A stretch of 64,000 nucleotides of DNA, taken from positions 1,240,001-1,304,000 of the forward strand of contig JAPNXP010000009.1 in the NCBI GenBank assembly GCA_028753945.1. Direction: 5' to 3'. This DNA comes from Hexactinellida sp. DTS-2022 (taxonomy: Eukaryota; Porifera; Hexactinellida). A model generated the notes under the pieces. The model made no database searches and had not been told where the DNA came from. It saw only the letters and a program-made list of their open reading frames with translations. The position numbers and the translations under genes are program-made. Shown in pieces: positions 1 through 8,471 of this stretch (positions are counted from its first letter, which is position 1; the number at the start of each line of letters is the position of its first letter).

Positions 1-2430
1 GAGCCGGAGTATGGAGATGACAGCAAGCCTCTCGTCCAAACAGGGAAAGAAGGCTTTGAATTGGAACCAATGAACCAAGCTAACAAAAGTCTCGAGTTGC
101 AGAGTCCTATACTGTCTTTCGTAGATCAGCCAACGCTGATAGCTGATGAGCCAGAAGAAACAATGTTCTCGCACACGCGAATGGAATTAATTCGCCAAGA
201 GGAAAAGACAATGGTTGTCGCAAAGGATGAGTCTGAATCTTCTTTACAGGGAGTAACGTACCAGAATAATTTACGAAATATCCAGGTCTCTTTTAAGCTG
301 ATGGGTCTAATGTGTGACGGGCAGCAGAAGTTCCTACAGGATTACTTCCGTGAACAGCCGGACAATCCCGAGAATATCAACATGGTTATTAAAACAGTCA
401 ACTTCCTCAAGATATTCTACACGGACATCAACCAGGACAACATCAACCTTGTTGAGGAGGTATTCAGATCCCTCACCGAATTCGTCAGTGGAAACTTCGA
501 AAACCAGACTGATGCGTTTGGAGCTAAGATAATGGACGTGATTAATCGAATTTTCCAAACCGCCACTTTTAAACTTTGCTCCCTGAATGATATGGTAAAC
601 TTGTATGACGCTATTATCCGCTTTCTACAAGTAATAGTCGAAGAGACGAGTCTACAAACAAAGAATCTCGCTAGAGACCTGTACAGCGTGCTGGACGTGA
701 GCAGTGTGCACCAGGTGATTGCATTGCTCTACGAAATCCGGTGCGACAACTGTTTAGACAATAAACTCCGTGAAACGGCTGATGATGACATGTTCCGTCT
801 CTATCACTTTATCATCCACCTACGCGATTTTGATGCTATTCTAAACTTGGAAGATAGCTCCCGCATTATCCCACAGGAGAAGATAGACCCGGAATCGGTA
901 CTCAGAGCTTGGAACTATTGTTTACACCACTCAAAGTCCGTTGAGATTACCTACATAACCGAAGACAAAATTCCAATCCTAAATAAGGTGCATTTCCAAA
1001 GTCTCGATTCTGGCACACTATCAGAAGATGTGAGGGAGATTGTTAAATGGGATATCAACCGAGACTCGGCCGAGGACAAACTCAGAGATTTCCTCGATTG
1101 GTTTAAAGCTGTCAAGATAGACCAAAGCTACAGTTACAAACTGAGAAACACCATAGGCATAAAATATTATTTGAAGTACCAAACTTTCCGAAAATACTTT
1201 TTCTTGTTCTGGACCCTCATCCTCAATATCTTCTTACTGGCTACATGGCACTCTCCTTGTGTCTCTGTTGGTACTTCCACTGTTAACGGTACAATCATTT
1301 ATGAATGTAATGACCAGACTCCTAACGTGAGTCTCATCCCACCAATCCTACCCGTAGTCCCATCATGGTATTTCCTCGCATTCTTTCCATTGGGAGCGAT
1401 TCACCTCCTCCTGGCTCTCGATCTGCTGATTTTGTTCTACCTCGTGAACGCAGTTAACTTTTATATTCCATCTATCTTCTACAGCGTGATTCCAGTTGGA
1501 TTCGATAAGAGGAACTTGCGGATAAAGTGGAAGGTGGCTCCGGAGAGACGATACCTCCAAATAAACTTTTTCGGATCAAAAGTTGTATTTATTTGGATGA
1601 TATTTCTTTCTTCTGTGCTTTCCCTTCCTTTCCGCGGCTACTTCTACCCTATTTCTCTTCTCTTCATTTTGGAGAGGAGTGACATTCTCCGACGCGTGCT
1701 GCTCGCGGTAACCAAAAATGGAAAATCTCTCATTTTTGTTGCGATTTTCGGGTTCATAGTCATCTACATTTTCTCTGTGATCGGCTTTGCTCTCTTCTAC
1801 CAGCAAGCACAATCAACAATAGAACCTGATAACCCGAATTATGTCTTCTGTCGCACCCTATATGAATGCTTCATCAGCATTGGCAGGTGGGGTCTAATTG
1901 AAACAGTAGCAGTCATTCTCCCTCAGAGGACAATGAATTTCGTTGGAGAAATAGATCGTATTATCTACGATCTGTTATTCTTCATCATTATAACTGTGAT
2001 CGGATTGAACATTGTGTTTGGTATCATTGTGGATACCTTCTCCGAACTGCGAGACGAGAAGTACTCTCAGGAAAAGGATATGAAGAGCGTCTGTTTCATT
2101 TGTGGGATCGAGAACTACTTGTTCGACCGCAAGGGCAAAGGTTTCAAGGTTCACGTCAAGCATGAACACAATATGTGGGACTATTACAGCTTCTTCCTTT
2201 ACCTAGACAGCGTAGACCCCAGCGATCATACTGCTACCGAAAGTTTTGTGTTCAAGAAATTAGAGGAAAATGAGACAGCCTTCTTCCCGCAGAATTCAGC
2301 TCGATCTATCACAGTTGAAGAAGACGAGACAGCCCAAGAGCTCAGCACACTTGTAAACAAACTCGAAGAGCAATCGAATCAACTCAAGGAAATCTTGAAC
2401 AGAGTAAAGAAACTCGAGAAAACTAACTAG
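1..2430 (+). CDS. IP3 receptor-like calcium channel, C-terminal part (5' end outside window)
   Basis: The frame is open from base 1, so the gene continues upstream; the stop is at 2428-2430. The N-terminal part of what is visible is a RIH-associated region (motif NLRNIQVSFKLMGLMCDG, about 268-321). Several membrane segments follow (about 1190-1250, 1366-1470, 1570-1650, 1720-1800), then a pore region, then the last membrane helix (IIYDLLFF...NIVFGIIVDTF, 1957-2040). After that comes the linker zinc finger typical of IP3 receptors (CFIC...H...HNMW, 2092-2178) and a C-terminal coiled coil. In known IP3 receptors this part forms the ER calcium-release pore. The helix following the pore and the zinc finger are close to the family. 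The usual GGGVGD-type filter is absent: after the conserved Cys and Trp-Gly-Leu the sequence reads ETVAVILPQR. Ryanodine receptors are excluded by the short length between the RIH-associated region and the membrane domain. No intron is visible. Family assignment is sure; ion selectivity is not predictable. Confidence 0.93.
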   Translation, partial: EPEYGDDSKPLVQTGKEGFELEPMNQANKSLELQSPILSFVDQPTLIADEPEETMFSHTRMELIRQEEKTMVVAKDESESSLQGVTYQNNLRNIQVSFKLMGLMCDGQQKFLQDYFREQPDNPENINMVIKTVNFLKIFYTDINQDNINLVEEVFRSLTEFVSGNFENQTDAFGAKIMDVINRIFQTATFKLCSLNDMVNLYDAIIRFLQVIVEETSLQTKNLARDLYSVLDVSSVHQVIALLYEIRCDNCLDNKLRETADDDMFRLYHFIIHLRDFDAILNLEDSSRIIPQEKIDPESVLRAWNYCLHHSKSVEITYITEDKIPILNKVHFQSLDSGTLSEDVREIVKWDINRDSAEDKLRDFLDWFKAVKIDQSYSYKLRNTIGIKYYLKYQTFRKYFFLFWTLILNIFLLATWHSPCVSVGTSTVNGTIIYECNDQTPNVSLIPPILPVVPSWYFLAFFPLGAIHLLLALDLLILFYLVNAVNFYIPSIFYSVIPVGFDKRNLRIKWKVAPERRYLQINFFGSKVVFIWMIFLSSVLSLPFRGYFYPISLLFILERSDILRRVLLAVTKNGKSLIFVAIFGFIVIYIFSVIGFALFYQQAQSTIEPDNPNYVFCRTLYECFISIGRWGLIETVAVILPQRTMNFVGEIDRIIYDLLFFIIITVIGLNIVFGIIVDTFSELRDEKYSQEKDMKSVCFICGIENYLFDRKGKGFKVHVKHEHNMWDYYSFFLYLDSVDPSDHTATESFVFKKLEENETAFFPQNSARSITVEEDETAQELSTLVNKLEEQSNQLKEILNRVKKLEKTN

Positions 2431-2657
2431 TAATTTTTGAACTTTTATCTTGTTTTAGTTTTGAGTCGTTATTTACGTTTTAGGTCGTGTTTTTGAACCC
2501 AGTGGTAATATCCCATTCTTCGTAGGTTTTAGCATCTGCTAATTGGAATTAGTTAAATTATTTTATTGTATAATGTATTAATGTATGATGACGTAAATTG
2601 AGATTATTATTATTTTTATTCATGCGAGGGATATAAATATAATTGTTTGTGGTGTAA

Positions 2658-2754
2658 ATGTTGCAGTGTATTAGCGAACTTAGTGAGTACGCGTACACAC
2701 CATTTAAGTTTGGTGTGTACGCGTACTCATTAAGTTCTCTAATACACTGCAACA
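2658..2754. repeat. Near-perfect palindrome (45-nt arms, short loop)
   Basis: The left arm starts ATGTTGCAGTGTATTAG and the right arm is its reverse complement, with only two mismatches over about 45 nt and a loop of about 7 nt. Each arm contains the self-complementary core TACGCGTA. It looks like a fold-back or MITE-type element or a recent inverted duplication. Target-site duplications were not obvious. Confidence 0.85.
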
Positions 2755-2884
2755 TAAATACAGTCAGATCTTAATGTGAATTTTTTTCGTCTGCTTAATA
2801 TGACAAACAATTTAATATGAAGCTAAAAATTTGATCCTAAATTAACAACCTACATAGAGTTTGTTTAAGTTGAGTTCTCTTATT

Positions 2885-3104
2885 CAGGGCCATAGCCACC
2901 AAAATCAAAGTGGTCAGGTTAATTTGACCAATCTGACAGAGTGGTCAGGTTAATTTGACCAATCTGACAGAGTGGTCAGGTTAATTTGACCAACCTTATC
3001 GAGTTGTAAGGTTAATCTGGCCAACAGGAGAGAGTGGTGCCATATTGGGAAATTAATCAACCAAAAGTGGTCAGGTTCAAACCTGACCAGTGGCTACGGC
3101 CCTG
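2885..3104. mobile_element. MITE-like element with 15-bp terminal inverted repeats and TTATT duplication
   Basis: The left end is CAGGGCCATAGCCAC and the right end is GTGGCTACGGCCCTG, inverted repeats with one mismatch. The element is flanked directly by TTATT on both sides (2880-2884 and 3105-3109), a likely 5-bp target-site duplication. The interior carries about three copies of a 31-bp unit starting GTGGTCAGGTTAATTTGACC (2910-2940, 2941-2971, 2972-3002). No transposase frame is present, so it is non-autonomous. Confidence 0.8.
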
Positions 3105-3392
3105 TTATTATAAAGTCTCTCTATTATGAACACAATTTTTGGTCCCATTTATTTACATGAAATAAATTTCATGAAATTCATTTTGATGAGATTACGCTAC
3201 ATGAGGTTGAATTTCATGAAATTGCATTTCTTATCAATGAATTTCTTGTTTATGAATTTCATGAACTCGAATTTCTTGTGAATCTATTTCGCCAAGCACG
3301 AAGGGTTCTTTTTGCAGATTACACAATTTATTTACGGCTGGACCTGCAGAGATTAATTTATTTTCTTTTTCATTCAGACCCAGTTCTTTCTG

Positions 3393-3992
3393 ATGCATCA
3401 CTCAACTGGAATTTGCAAAGTCGATCCTGAGGATATCTATGAGAACGTGACGTCAATCGACCGCAACAGAGCTCAGCAGCAGCTCGGCTACAGCTCCTAC
3501 AACGCCACTCTGCTCATGCCCCCGTGCGCCCCTCCCCCCGCCTCGCAGAAGAGTATCGAGCTAGCTGAGCTCTTTGAGGACCTCGCTCGATACAAGCGCG
3601 ACAACAAGGCTCTGAGAGATAAGCTAGAGTGGACCAACACCCGGTATGAGGATATTGTCAGGGAAATGCAGGCTAAACTGTTTGTGCTCGAGAAGGAGAG
3701 GGAGTCTGCCGCTGAGTTCCGGACTTTCGACGCCCCGATGTCTCCCCCCGCCCAATCCGAGGAGCTGAAGCGGTCCCGAGAAGAGTCTCTGAATCTGAAG
3801 GCAGTGCTCGTCACCTACGAAGAGGACGTGCGGAATATCAACAAGCAGCTCTCCGAGTGCCAGCGGGCTAAGAGCATCCTCTCGCGAGAGACGCAGGAGC
3901 GAAATGATATGATAAAGCGGCTGGAAGACGAGGTGGCCTCTCTCTCCTATCTGCTCAAAGACTGCGGAGCCGGCAGAGACGGACCGATATAG
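3393..3992 (+). CDS. Coiled-coil protein of unknown function (199 aa)
   Basis: The 199-residue frame has codon use and GC content like its neighbours. Residues 1-50 are low in structure and Pro-rich near 45-53. From about residue 55 to 190 the sequence is strongly heptad-like and charged, as in a dimeric coiled coil, with a Pro-containing break near 115-120 (MSPPAQSEE). The second coil (VTYEEDVRNINKQLSECQRA) weakly recalls the coiled coils of the ABIN/optineurin/NEMO group; this is an impression, not an assignment. A pyrimidine-rich acceptor-like stretch ending in CAG lies just before the start (3371-3380), and the frame stays open up to it, so a 5' exon or a trans-splice site is possible. 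A real gene is likely; function is unknown. Confidence 0.7.
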   Translation: MHHSTGICKVDPEDIYENVTSIDRNRAQQQLGYSSYNATLLMPPCAPPPASQKSIELAELFEDLARYKRDNKALRDKLEWTNTRYEDIVREMQAKLFVLEKERESAAEFRTFDAPMSPPAQSEELKRSREESLNLKAVLVTYEEDVRNINKQLSECQRAKSILSRETQERNDMIKRLEDEVASLSYLLKDCGAGRDGPI

Positions 3993-4259
3993 ACTGCAAT
4001 TCTATGTTATATCAGGTTACTTTTTATTGGTTGTTAATTTGATTAATGGTAAGCCCAAATTTGTGTTTATTTGATTTGTGTGTATAAATTTCTTGAATTA
4101 ATTTTTCATATTTGCTATCCATATACGTGTGTATATATAGTGCAGTGATGCTCAACATGAGGCCTGCGGTCCGGAATATGTAGATTCATTTCCACCTGTA
4201 GTATTATACAGGGGTGAGTGTATATGTTGTGGCCTACTGTATATTACTACAGATAGCGT

Positions 4260-6323
4260 ATGGATGAGAAGGTAGATATTGTACAGCTGAACGTAGGGGG
4301 GCGCAGGTTCACGACCTCCAAGCAGACGCTCACGTGGATTCCTGAGTCGTTCTTCGTGAGTCTCCTGAGTGGGCGGATCCCGTCAATGCGGGACGAGGTA
4401 GGCGCCATATTCATCGACCGAGACCCGGACCTGTTCGAGGTTATTCTCCACTTCATGCGCACTAAAGAGGTCAGCCCCAAAGACCGCAGCATCCGGAACC
4501 TGCGAACCGAGGCGGAGTACTACGGGCTGCAGCCGCTGACGATCCGTCTGAATCTCTGCGACGAGTTGGAGCGGTCGCTCTGCGGAGACATCCTCTTCTC
4601 GGGGATCATGCACCCGCGGGACTTCGTGTCCGACCAGGACTCGGTCTCCTCGGCGCAGTCCCGCTCCGCCGACGCCGGCAATCCGGTCCTGGCCATGACC
4701 AGCTGCGGGAACTGGGTGGGCGTGGCCTACGCGCACCACGTGTGCTGCTACGCACTGGAGGAGAGCCTGGGGTGGCAGCGCGGGTTCTACTCGCCCCTCC
4801 TCTCCAAGCCGCCGGAGAAGATCTGTCTCAACACCAAGGGCCACCTCATGCTAGCCGCATCCTTCGGGAACGAAATAAAACTGTGGAACTGCAAACCGCA
4901 GGCGCAGCAGGTGGAGATCGGCACGTTCGACCTCAAGAGTCCGGTTAGCGCCCTCTTCTTCATCGGGCCGCAGCTGGTGGCCATCAGCAGCGCGGGCAAG
5001 GTGGGCGTCTGGCACTACAGCAACCAGAACTGGACCGCCCAGGGGGTCTACGAGATAACCAGCTACACCTCCGTGGGCTCTCTGCTGGTCTGGGGCTCCT
5101 CCAACGGAATTATTAACTCTATAGACGTGCAGAAGTTCCCTCTGCGCATGAGCGATAACGACCTGCTGATAGTCGAGCTGTTCAACGACCCGCTGCACGA
5201 ACCTCCGACCGCCATGAGCGTGTTCGGGAACCCAGGCGCCGGCAACGTGCGGAACAGCTGGAGCGACGTGGAGTCGATCGGCCGCTGGCTGGAGGTGGCC
5301 TACGGGACCAGCAGCGGCAAGATTAGGATCGTGGTGCAGCACCCGGAGAACTTCGGACACGGGTTCCAGATAGTCCAGACCCTCACCGTGCACACCAGCC
5401 AGATATACACCATGTTCCTCGGAGAGAAGCACCTCATTTCGGTGTGCGCGGACCTGCACGTGAGGACCTGGCGACTCACGCGGTTCAGAGGTCGCCTGGC
5501 CACCCAGCCGGGCCCCACGCCCCTCGCGTGCTACCGACTGCTCTCCCTCGACGCGGGCGTGCGCGCCCCGCTCTGCTCCAGCCAGGGGCCCTTCGGGGAG
5601 CTGGACAACCAGCAGGTCTTCCTGCAGAAAGTGGTGCCCGACACCAACACCATCTTCGTGCGTCTCTCCGCCACCGGCGCGCGCGTCTGCAAGATCCAGT
5701 CGGTGGACAGCAGCAACATAACTGCCTACTACGTGCACGAGTGCGAGGCGCTGGGGAGACTGGGGTACCGCCCCAGGAAGTTCGTGTTTACCGGACACGC
5801 GAACGGGAGCGTCCAGCTGTGGGACCTGACACACACCCTCAACACTCTCAACGAGACTCCTGCCGACAGCGCGGAGGGGGGCCCCGACCAGTCCGAGCTC
5901 TTGGACCTCCTCAAGCACTGCGACCTCTCCGCCTCGCGCTCCTCCAGTCGCATGACGTCACTCAACGCCTCTCCCACTCCCTCCGCGCTCAGCCTCCGGT
6001 TCCAGCTCCGGCCCGCGGGCCCCGCCAGCGCCCCCCTCCACAGCCCGCTCCTCAGGAGAGCGTCCTCTCTGCACTGCGTCGCGGCCCCCAGCCCGCCCCA
6101 GCGACAGCCCTACCTCCTCACGCGCACCGACTCCTCCAGCAACTCCAGCGTGTACACGGACGAGCTGCCCGTGCCGGACGGAGCCCCCCATACGGTGGCG
6201 CCCTCCCCGCTGGAGCCCATATACTCCCAGGACGCCAGCTCGCCACTCACGGACGCCGACACGCCCACCAGTGAGCCGCACTTCGACCTATTCACTCAGG
6301 AAAATAGTAATTCAGATGTATGA
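4260..6323 (+). CDS. BTB/T1 and WD-repeat protein, KCTD3/SHKBP1 family (687 aa)
   Basis: The protein starts with a BTB/T1 tetramerisation-type domain (residues about 4-100, motif VQLNVGGRRFTTSKQTL and a typical DRDPDLFEVILHFMRT). A degenerate WD40 beta-propeller covers about residues 125-540. The tail from about 545 is rich in Ser and Pro, low in complexity, and has PxxP stretches. This order and length match the KCTD3/SHKBP1 family. In mammals KCTD3 associates with the HCN3 channel and SHKBP1 with SH3 adaptors; which one this represents cannot be decided. The frame is intronless and strikingly GC-rich compared with flanking DNA, which also creates long meaningless antisense frames. The start codon at 4260 gives a Met directly before the BTB fold. 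The stop is only 78 bp before the next start codon. Confidence 0.93.
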   Translation: MDEKVDIVQLNVGGRRFTTSKQTLTWIPESFFVSLLSGRIPSMRDEVGAIFIDRDPDLFEVILHFMRTKEVSPKDRSIRNLRTEAEYYGLQPLTIRLNLCDELERSLCGDILFSGIMHPRDFVSDQDSVSSAQSRSADAGNPVLAMTSCGNWVGVAYAHHVCCYALEESLGWQRGFYSPLLSKPPEKICLNTKGHLMLAASFGNEIKLWNCKPQAQQVEIGTFDLKSPVSALFFIGPQLVAISSAGKVGVWHYSNQNWTAQGVYEITSYTSVGSLLVWGSSNGIINSIDVQKFPLRMSDNDLLIVELFNDPLHEPPTAMSVFGNPGAGNVRNSWSDVESIGRWLEVAYGTSSGKIRIVVQHPENFGHGFQIVQTLTVHTSQIYTMFLGEKHLISVCADLHVRTWRLTRFRGRLATQPGPTPLACYRLLSLDAGVRAPLCSSQGPFGELDNQQVFLQKVVPDTNTIFVRLSATGARVCKIQSVDSSNITAYYVHECEALGRLGYRPRKFVFTGHANGSVQLWDLTHTLNTLNETPADSAEGGPDQSELLDLLKHCDLSASRSSSRMTSLNASPTPSALSLRFQLRPAGPASAPLHSPLLRRASSLHCVAAPSPPQRQPYLLTRTDSSSNSSVYTDELPVPDGAPHTVAPSPLEPIYSQDASSPLTDADTPTSEPHFDLFTQENSNSDV

Positions 6324-6401
6324 TATTATATTGCATTAGTATAATTATTCGTTCTACTCTAAAGCGTTTGCTCCTATTTATATTCAATGTGACTAGCAAC
6401 C

Positions 6402-6791
6402 ATGCCTAACTCTGGAATGCTGGATCACATTCGCTACAAAACGCCGACTATGAACTTCAGTGGTTTAGGCTATGACGTCAGCTGGCTCCCCTCCAAGCCG
6501 CACTCCACGATGGGCTACCACACGCCGCGTCCCTCCGCCAAGTACTCCAGACACCGGAGCGCGATATTCACACCTGCGAACCCGCCCCCCACCGCCCGGA
6601 GCTTCTCCTCCCCAATCGGCACGGTCCGGCAGTCCCCGGGGCACAGTCTCATCGGACAGATGCGGAATAACGATCTGTCTCCCTTCTTCACTCTCGGGAA
6701 GATCACCTGCGGCTACTACTACGACCGCGGCACTGACCATCGGAAGATACTAACTGGATTAAGCGCTACCAATACAGTTAAGTGGAGATGA
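6402..6791 (+). CDS. Small Ser/Pro-rich protein of unknown function (129 aa)
   Basis: The 129-residue frame is rich in Pro, Ser, Thr, Tyr and Arg, with no predicted membrane segment or classic domain. Repeated short aromatic/Pro patterns (SWLPSKPHSTMGYHTPRPS) and the small basic character resemble microtubule-inner or sperm-tail proteins in general style, but I cannot match a family. The start is preceded by an AG at 6394-6395. Only 78 bp separate it from the upstream KCTD3/SHKBP1-like stop, with no AATAAA in between, so both may share a primary transcript. Confidence 0.6.
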   Translation: MPNSGMLDHIRYKTPTMNFSGLGYDVSWLPSKPHSTMGYHTPRPSAKYSRHRSAIFTPANPPPTARSFSSPIGTVRQSPGHSLIGQMRNNDLSPFFTLGKITCGYYYDRGTDHRKILTGLSATNTVKWR

Positions 6792-7041
6792 CATTTCGTG
6801 TAATATTATTAATGGCACATCTACAGTTATTAATTAGCCTCACCCCAGTCACTCTACTAATTATTTCCCTATTTTACTAAATCTACCCACCCTATTTATT
6901 TGTATTATATTTATTGTTGTTTAATGATAACACTTCTTAGTATTGCTTGTGGAATTTTATCGCAGTTCAGGTTGAATTTACTTATCGGACGCACCTAATT
7001 AGATTTGCTCCTGTATACGTAGTTATAACTGAGGTCGGTTG

Positions 7042-7200
7042 ATGGGAAAGAAGAAAGCTACTATTCTAGTGCGACTGATTAGCCTCGCCGGCACGGGACT
7101 ATTCTACACCCTCCGGAGAATGAGAGTGGACCCCAAGCTAAACGCAATCATGTATGATCGTAGAGTTAGAGCTAGGGTATTGTTCTCTGAGAAGAAATAA
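7042..7200 (+). CDS. MRPL33: Mitochondrial ribosomal protein bL33m (52 aa)
   Basis: A 52-residue frame, easily missed because of its length. It reads MGKKKATILVRLIS, then AGTGLFYTLRRMR, and ends DRRVRARVLFSEKK. The pattern (basic N-terminus, ILVR, Ser-x-AGTG, then a basic stretch and a tail of type V-x-R-VLF-x-E-x-K) is that of bL33, a small protein of the large mitochondrial ribosomal subunit near the E site. The length fits the family (about 50-65). The start is the first ATG of the frame, with an AG upstream at 7032-7033. No intron. Spacing to the next gene is 221 bp. Confidence 0.88.
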   Translation: MGKKKATILVRLISLAGTGLFYTLRRMRVDPKLNAIMYDRRVRARVLFSEKK

Positions 7201-7421
7201 TAACAAATATAATTAATTTCGCCGTACTTATTAAATATACTACCCAAAAATCGACAATACTAATTTCACTTTCTACGGGTACAAATTATAACCATTGTTC
7301 GGTATCAGAATGTTCTGCTATAAAGAAAATGTGCTTTTGGTATAAATTGTGTTATGAATAACATAAGAAACTGAGATTTCAAATAATATACAAATGATTT
7401 ATACGTTAGCCTCTAATTATA

Positions 7422-8471
7422 ATGAATTCAAACAAAACTCGAAATTTTCGTTATTTTAAAGAAGCGAGCTCTGATAAACGAAACCATAATTCACAACACA
7501 ATAATAACAGCAAACACCTAACAAAGAATAATATTCAAAAATCTAAAAAAACGAAGACAAGAACGAGATCCTTGAAGAAGCAGATCCACGACACTCAGCG
7601 TCTCTTATTCAAGAACATTCTCTCCGCGGAGGCCGCCAAGTCTCAACAGGCGAAACTTGAGCAACTTAGGAAGTCCTATTCCGAGGAGAGTCGTGACAGA
7701 AGCAAGAAAAAGAGAGTCAAGAGATATAAAGGAATCAAGTTCTTTGATTCTAGAAAAGTTTTGAAGAAACTCAACTTGCTTGATAATTCGATAGATATAC
7801 CTGAACACACTAATGCATTAGAACTTGCTCAGTACAAACGCTACCTGAACTATATCACGTACTACCCAGAGGATAGAAAATATATTTCTCTGTTCCCAAA
7901 CTCGGAGCGACTAGACCCTAATGCCCAGACTCAGCTGGACGCTCTGCTCCAGGAGACTAACTCCCGGGTGGAGCAGGGACTGTATGCCGACGCGTGGACT
8001 GCTCACGTCGCTAAAGCGCCTACGGATACTGCACGCAGCTCTAAAGCAGAAACATCAGATAATACAGAAGTCCCAGCTGAGCAAACAGCTGATCTAACGC
8101 CATTACCTATGTTCATTCCAATTGATACAAACGGTAGTCAGTCTCCGAAGAAGGAAGCTAAATCATTGAAAAAGCGAACCAGTAAGTTGTCTTCTCCTAA
8201 AGGTGTAGACGCCTCCCAACTAGATCACCCTGCCCAGGTAGAATCAATTCATGACACCAGCATACCTGAAATGGAATGTGGAGAAGATTTGAAATGTGAT
8301 AGTTTCTTTTTCTTTGACACAACTGGCAGCAAAATTGATGCTAGGTTATTCAAGAACCGTCCTCAGAAAAGAAATTTTCAAGATACAAGAATTCCGAAAC
8401 CAAGTTCAAAACACTCAAAACACTCAAAATACAATACAAGACGCTCAGATCAAAAAAGAGGTCAGTCCTAA
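7422..8471 (+). CDS. EFG1-like rRNA-processing protein (349 aa)
   Basis: Residues 1-45 are basic and Asn/Lys-rich. Residues about 46-170 match the Efg1 family: RSLKKQIHDTQRLLFKNI, a Lys/Arg-rich coiled helix, YKGIKFFDSRKVLKKLNLL, and the diagnostic end YLNYITYYPEDRKYISLFP. In yeast Efg1 is a nucleolar factor of the small-subunit processome acting on pre-18S rRNA. The C-terminal half (about 190-349) is low in complexity, acidic/Ser-rich and then basic (PSSKHSKHSKYNTRRSDQKR), and has no counterpart I recognise; it is probably disordered. Intronless, codon use mixed to AT-rich. Confidence 0.78.
   Translation: MNSNKTRNFRYFKEASSDKRNHNSQHNNNSKHLTKNNIQKSKKTKTRTRSLKKQIHDTQRLLFKNILSAEAAKSQQAKLEQLRKSYSEESRDRSKKKRVKRYKGIKFFDSRKVLKKLNLLDNSIDIPEHTNALELAQYKRYLNYITYYPEDRKYISLFPNSERLDPNAQTQLDALLQETNSRVEQGLYADAWTAHVAKAPTDTARSSKAETSDNTEVPAEQTADLTPLPMFIPIDTNGSQSPKKEAKSLKKRTSKLSSPKGVDASQLDHPAQVESIHDTSIPEMECGEDLKCDSFFFFDTTGSKIDARLFKNRPQKRNFQDTRIPKPSSKHSKHSKYNTRRSDQKRGQS

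Larger units (their letters stand above)
2431..3392. other. Intergenic DNA with two transposon-like repeats
   Basis: AT-rich spacer between the IP3-receptor-like gene and the coiled-coil gene. It holds a long near-perfect hairpin (2658-2702 against 2710-2754) and an inverted-repeat element with internal tandem repeats (2885-3104), both listed separately. From about 3150 to 3290 there is a degenerate run of the motif TGAATTTCATGAA. I see no coding sequence. Confidence 0.8.

Noticed and set aside
4851-5918. 355-codon open frame on the minus strand
   Set aside because: Shadow of the GC-rich KCTD3/SHKBP1-like gene; low-complexity translation without domains, while the + frame has clear BTB and WD motifs. 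The same applies to long secondary frames in the NEK, ECT2 and TRIM genes.
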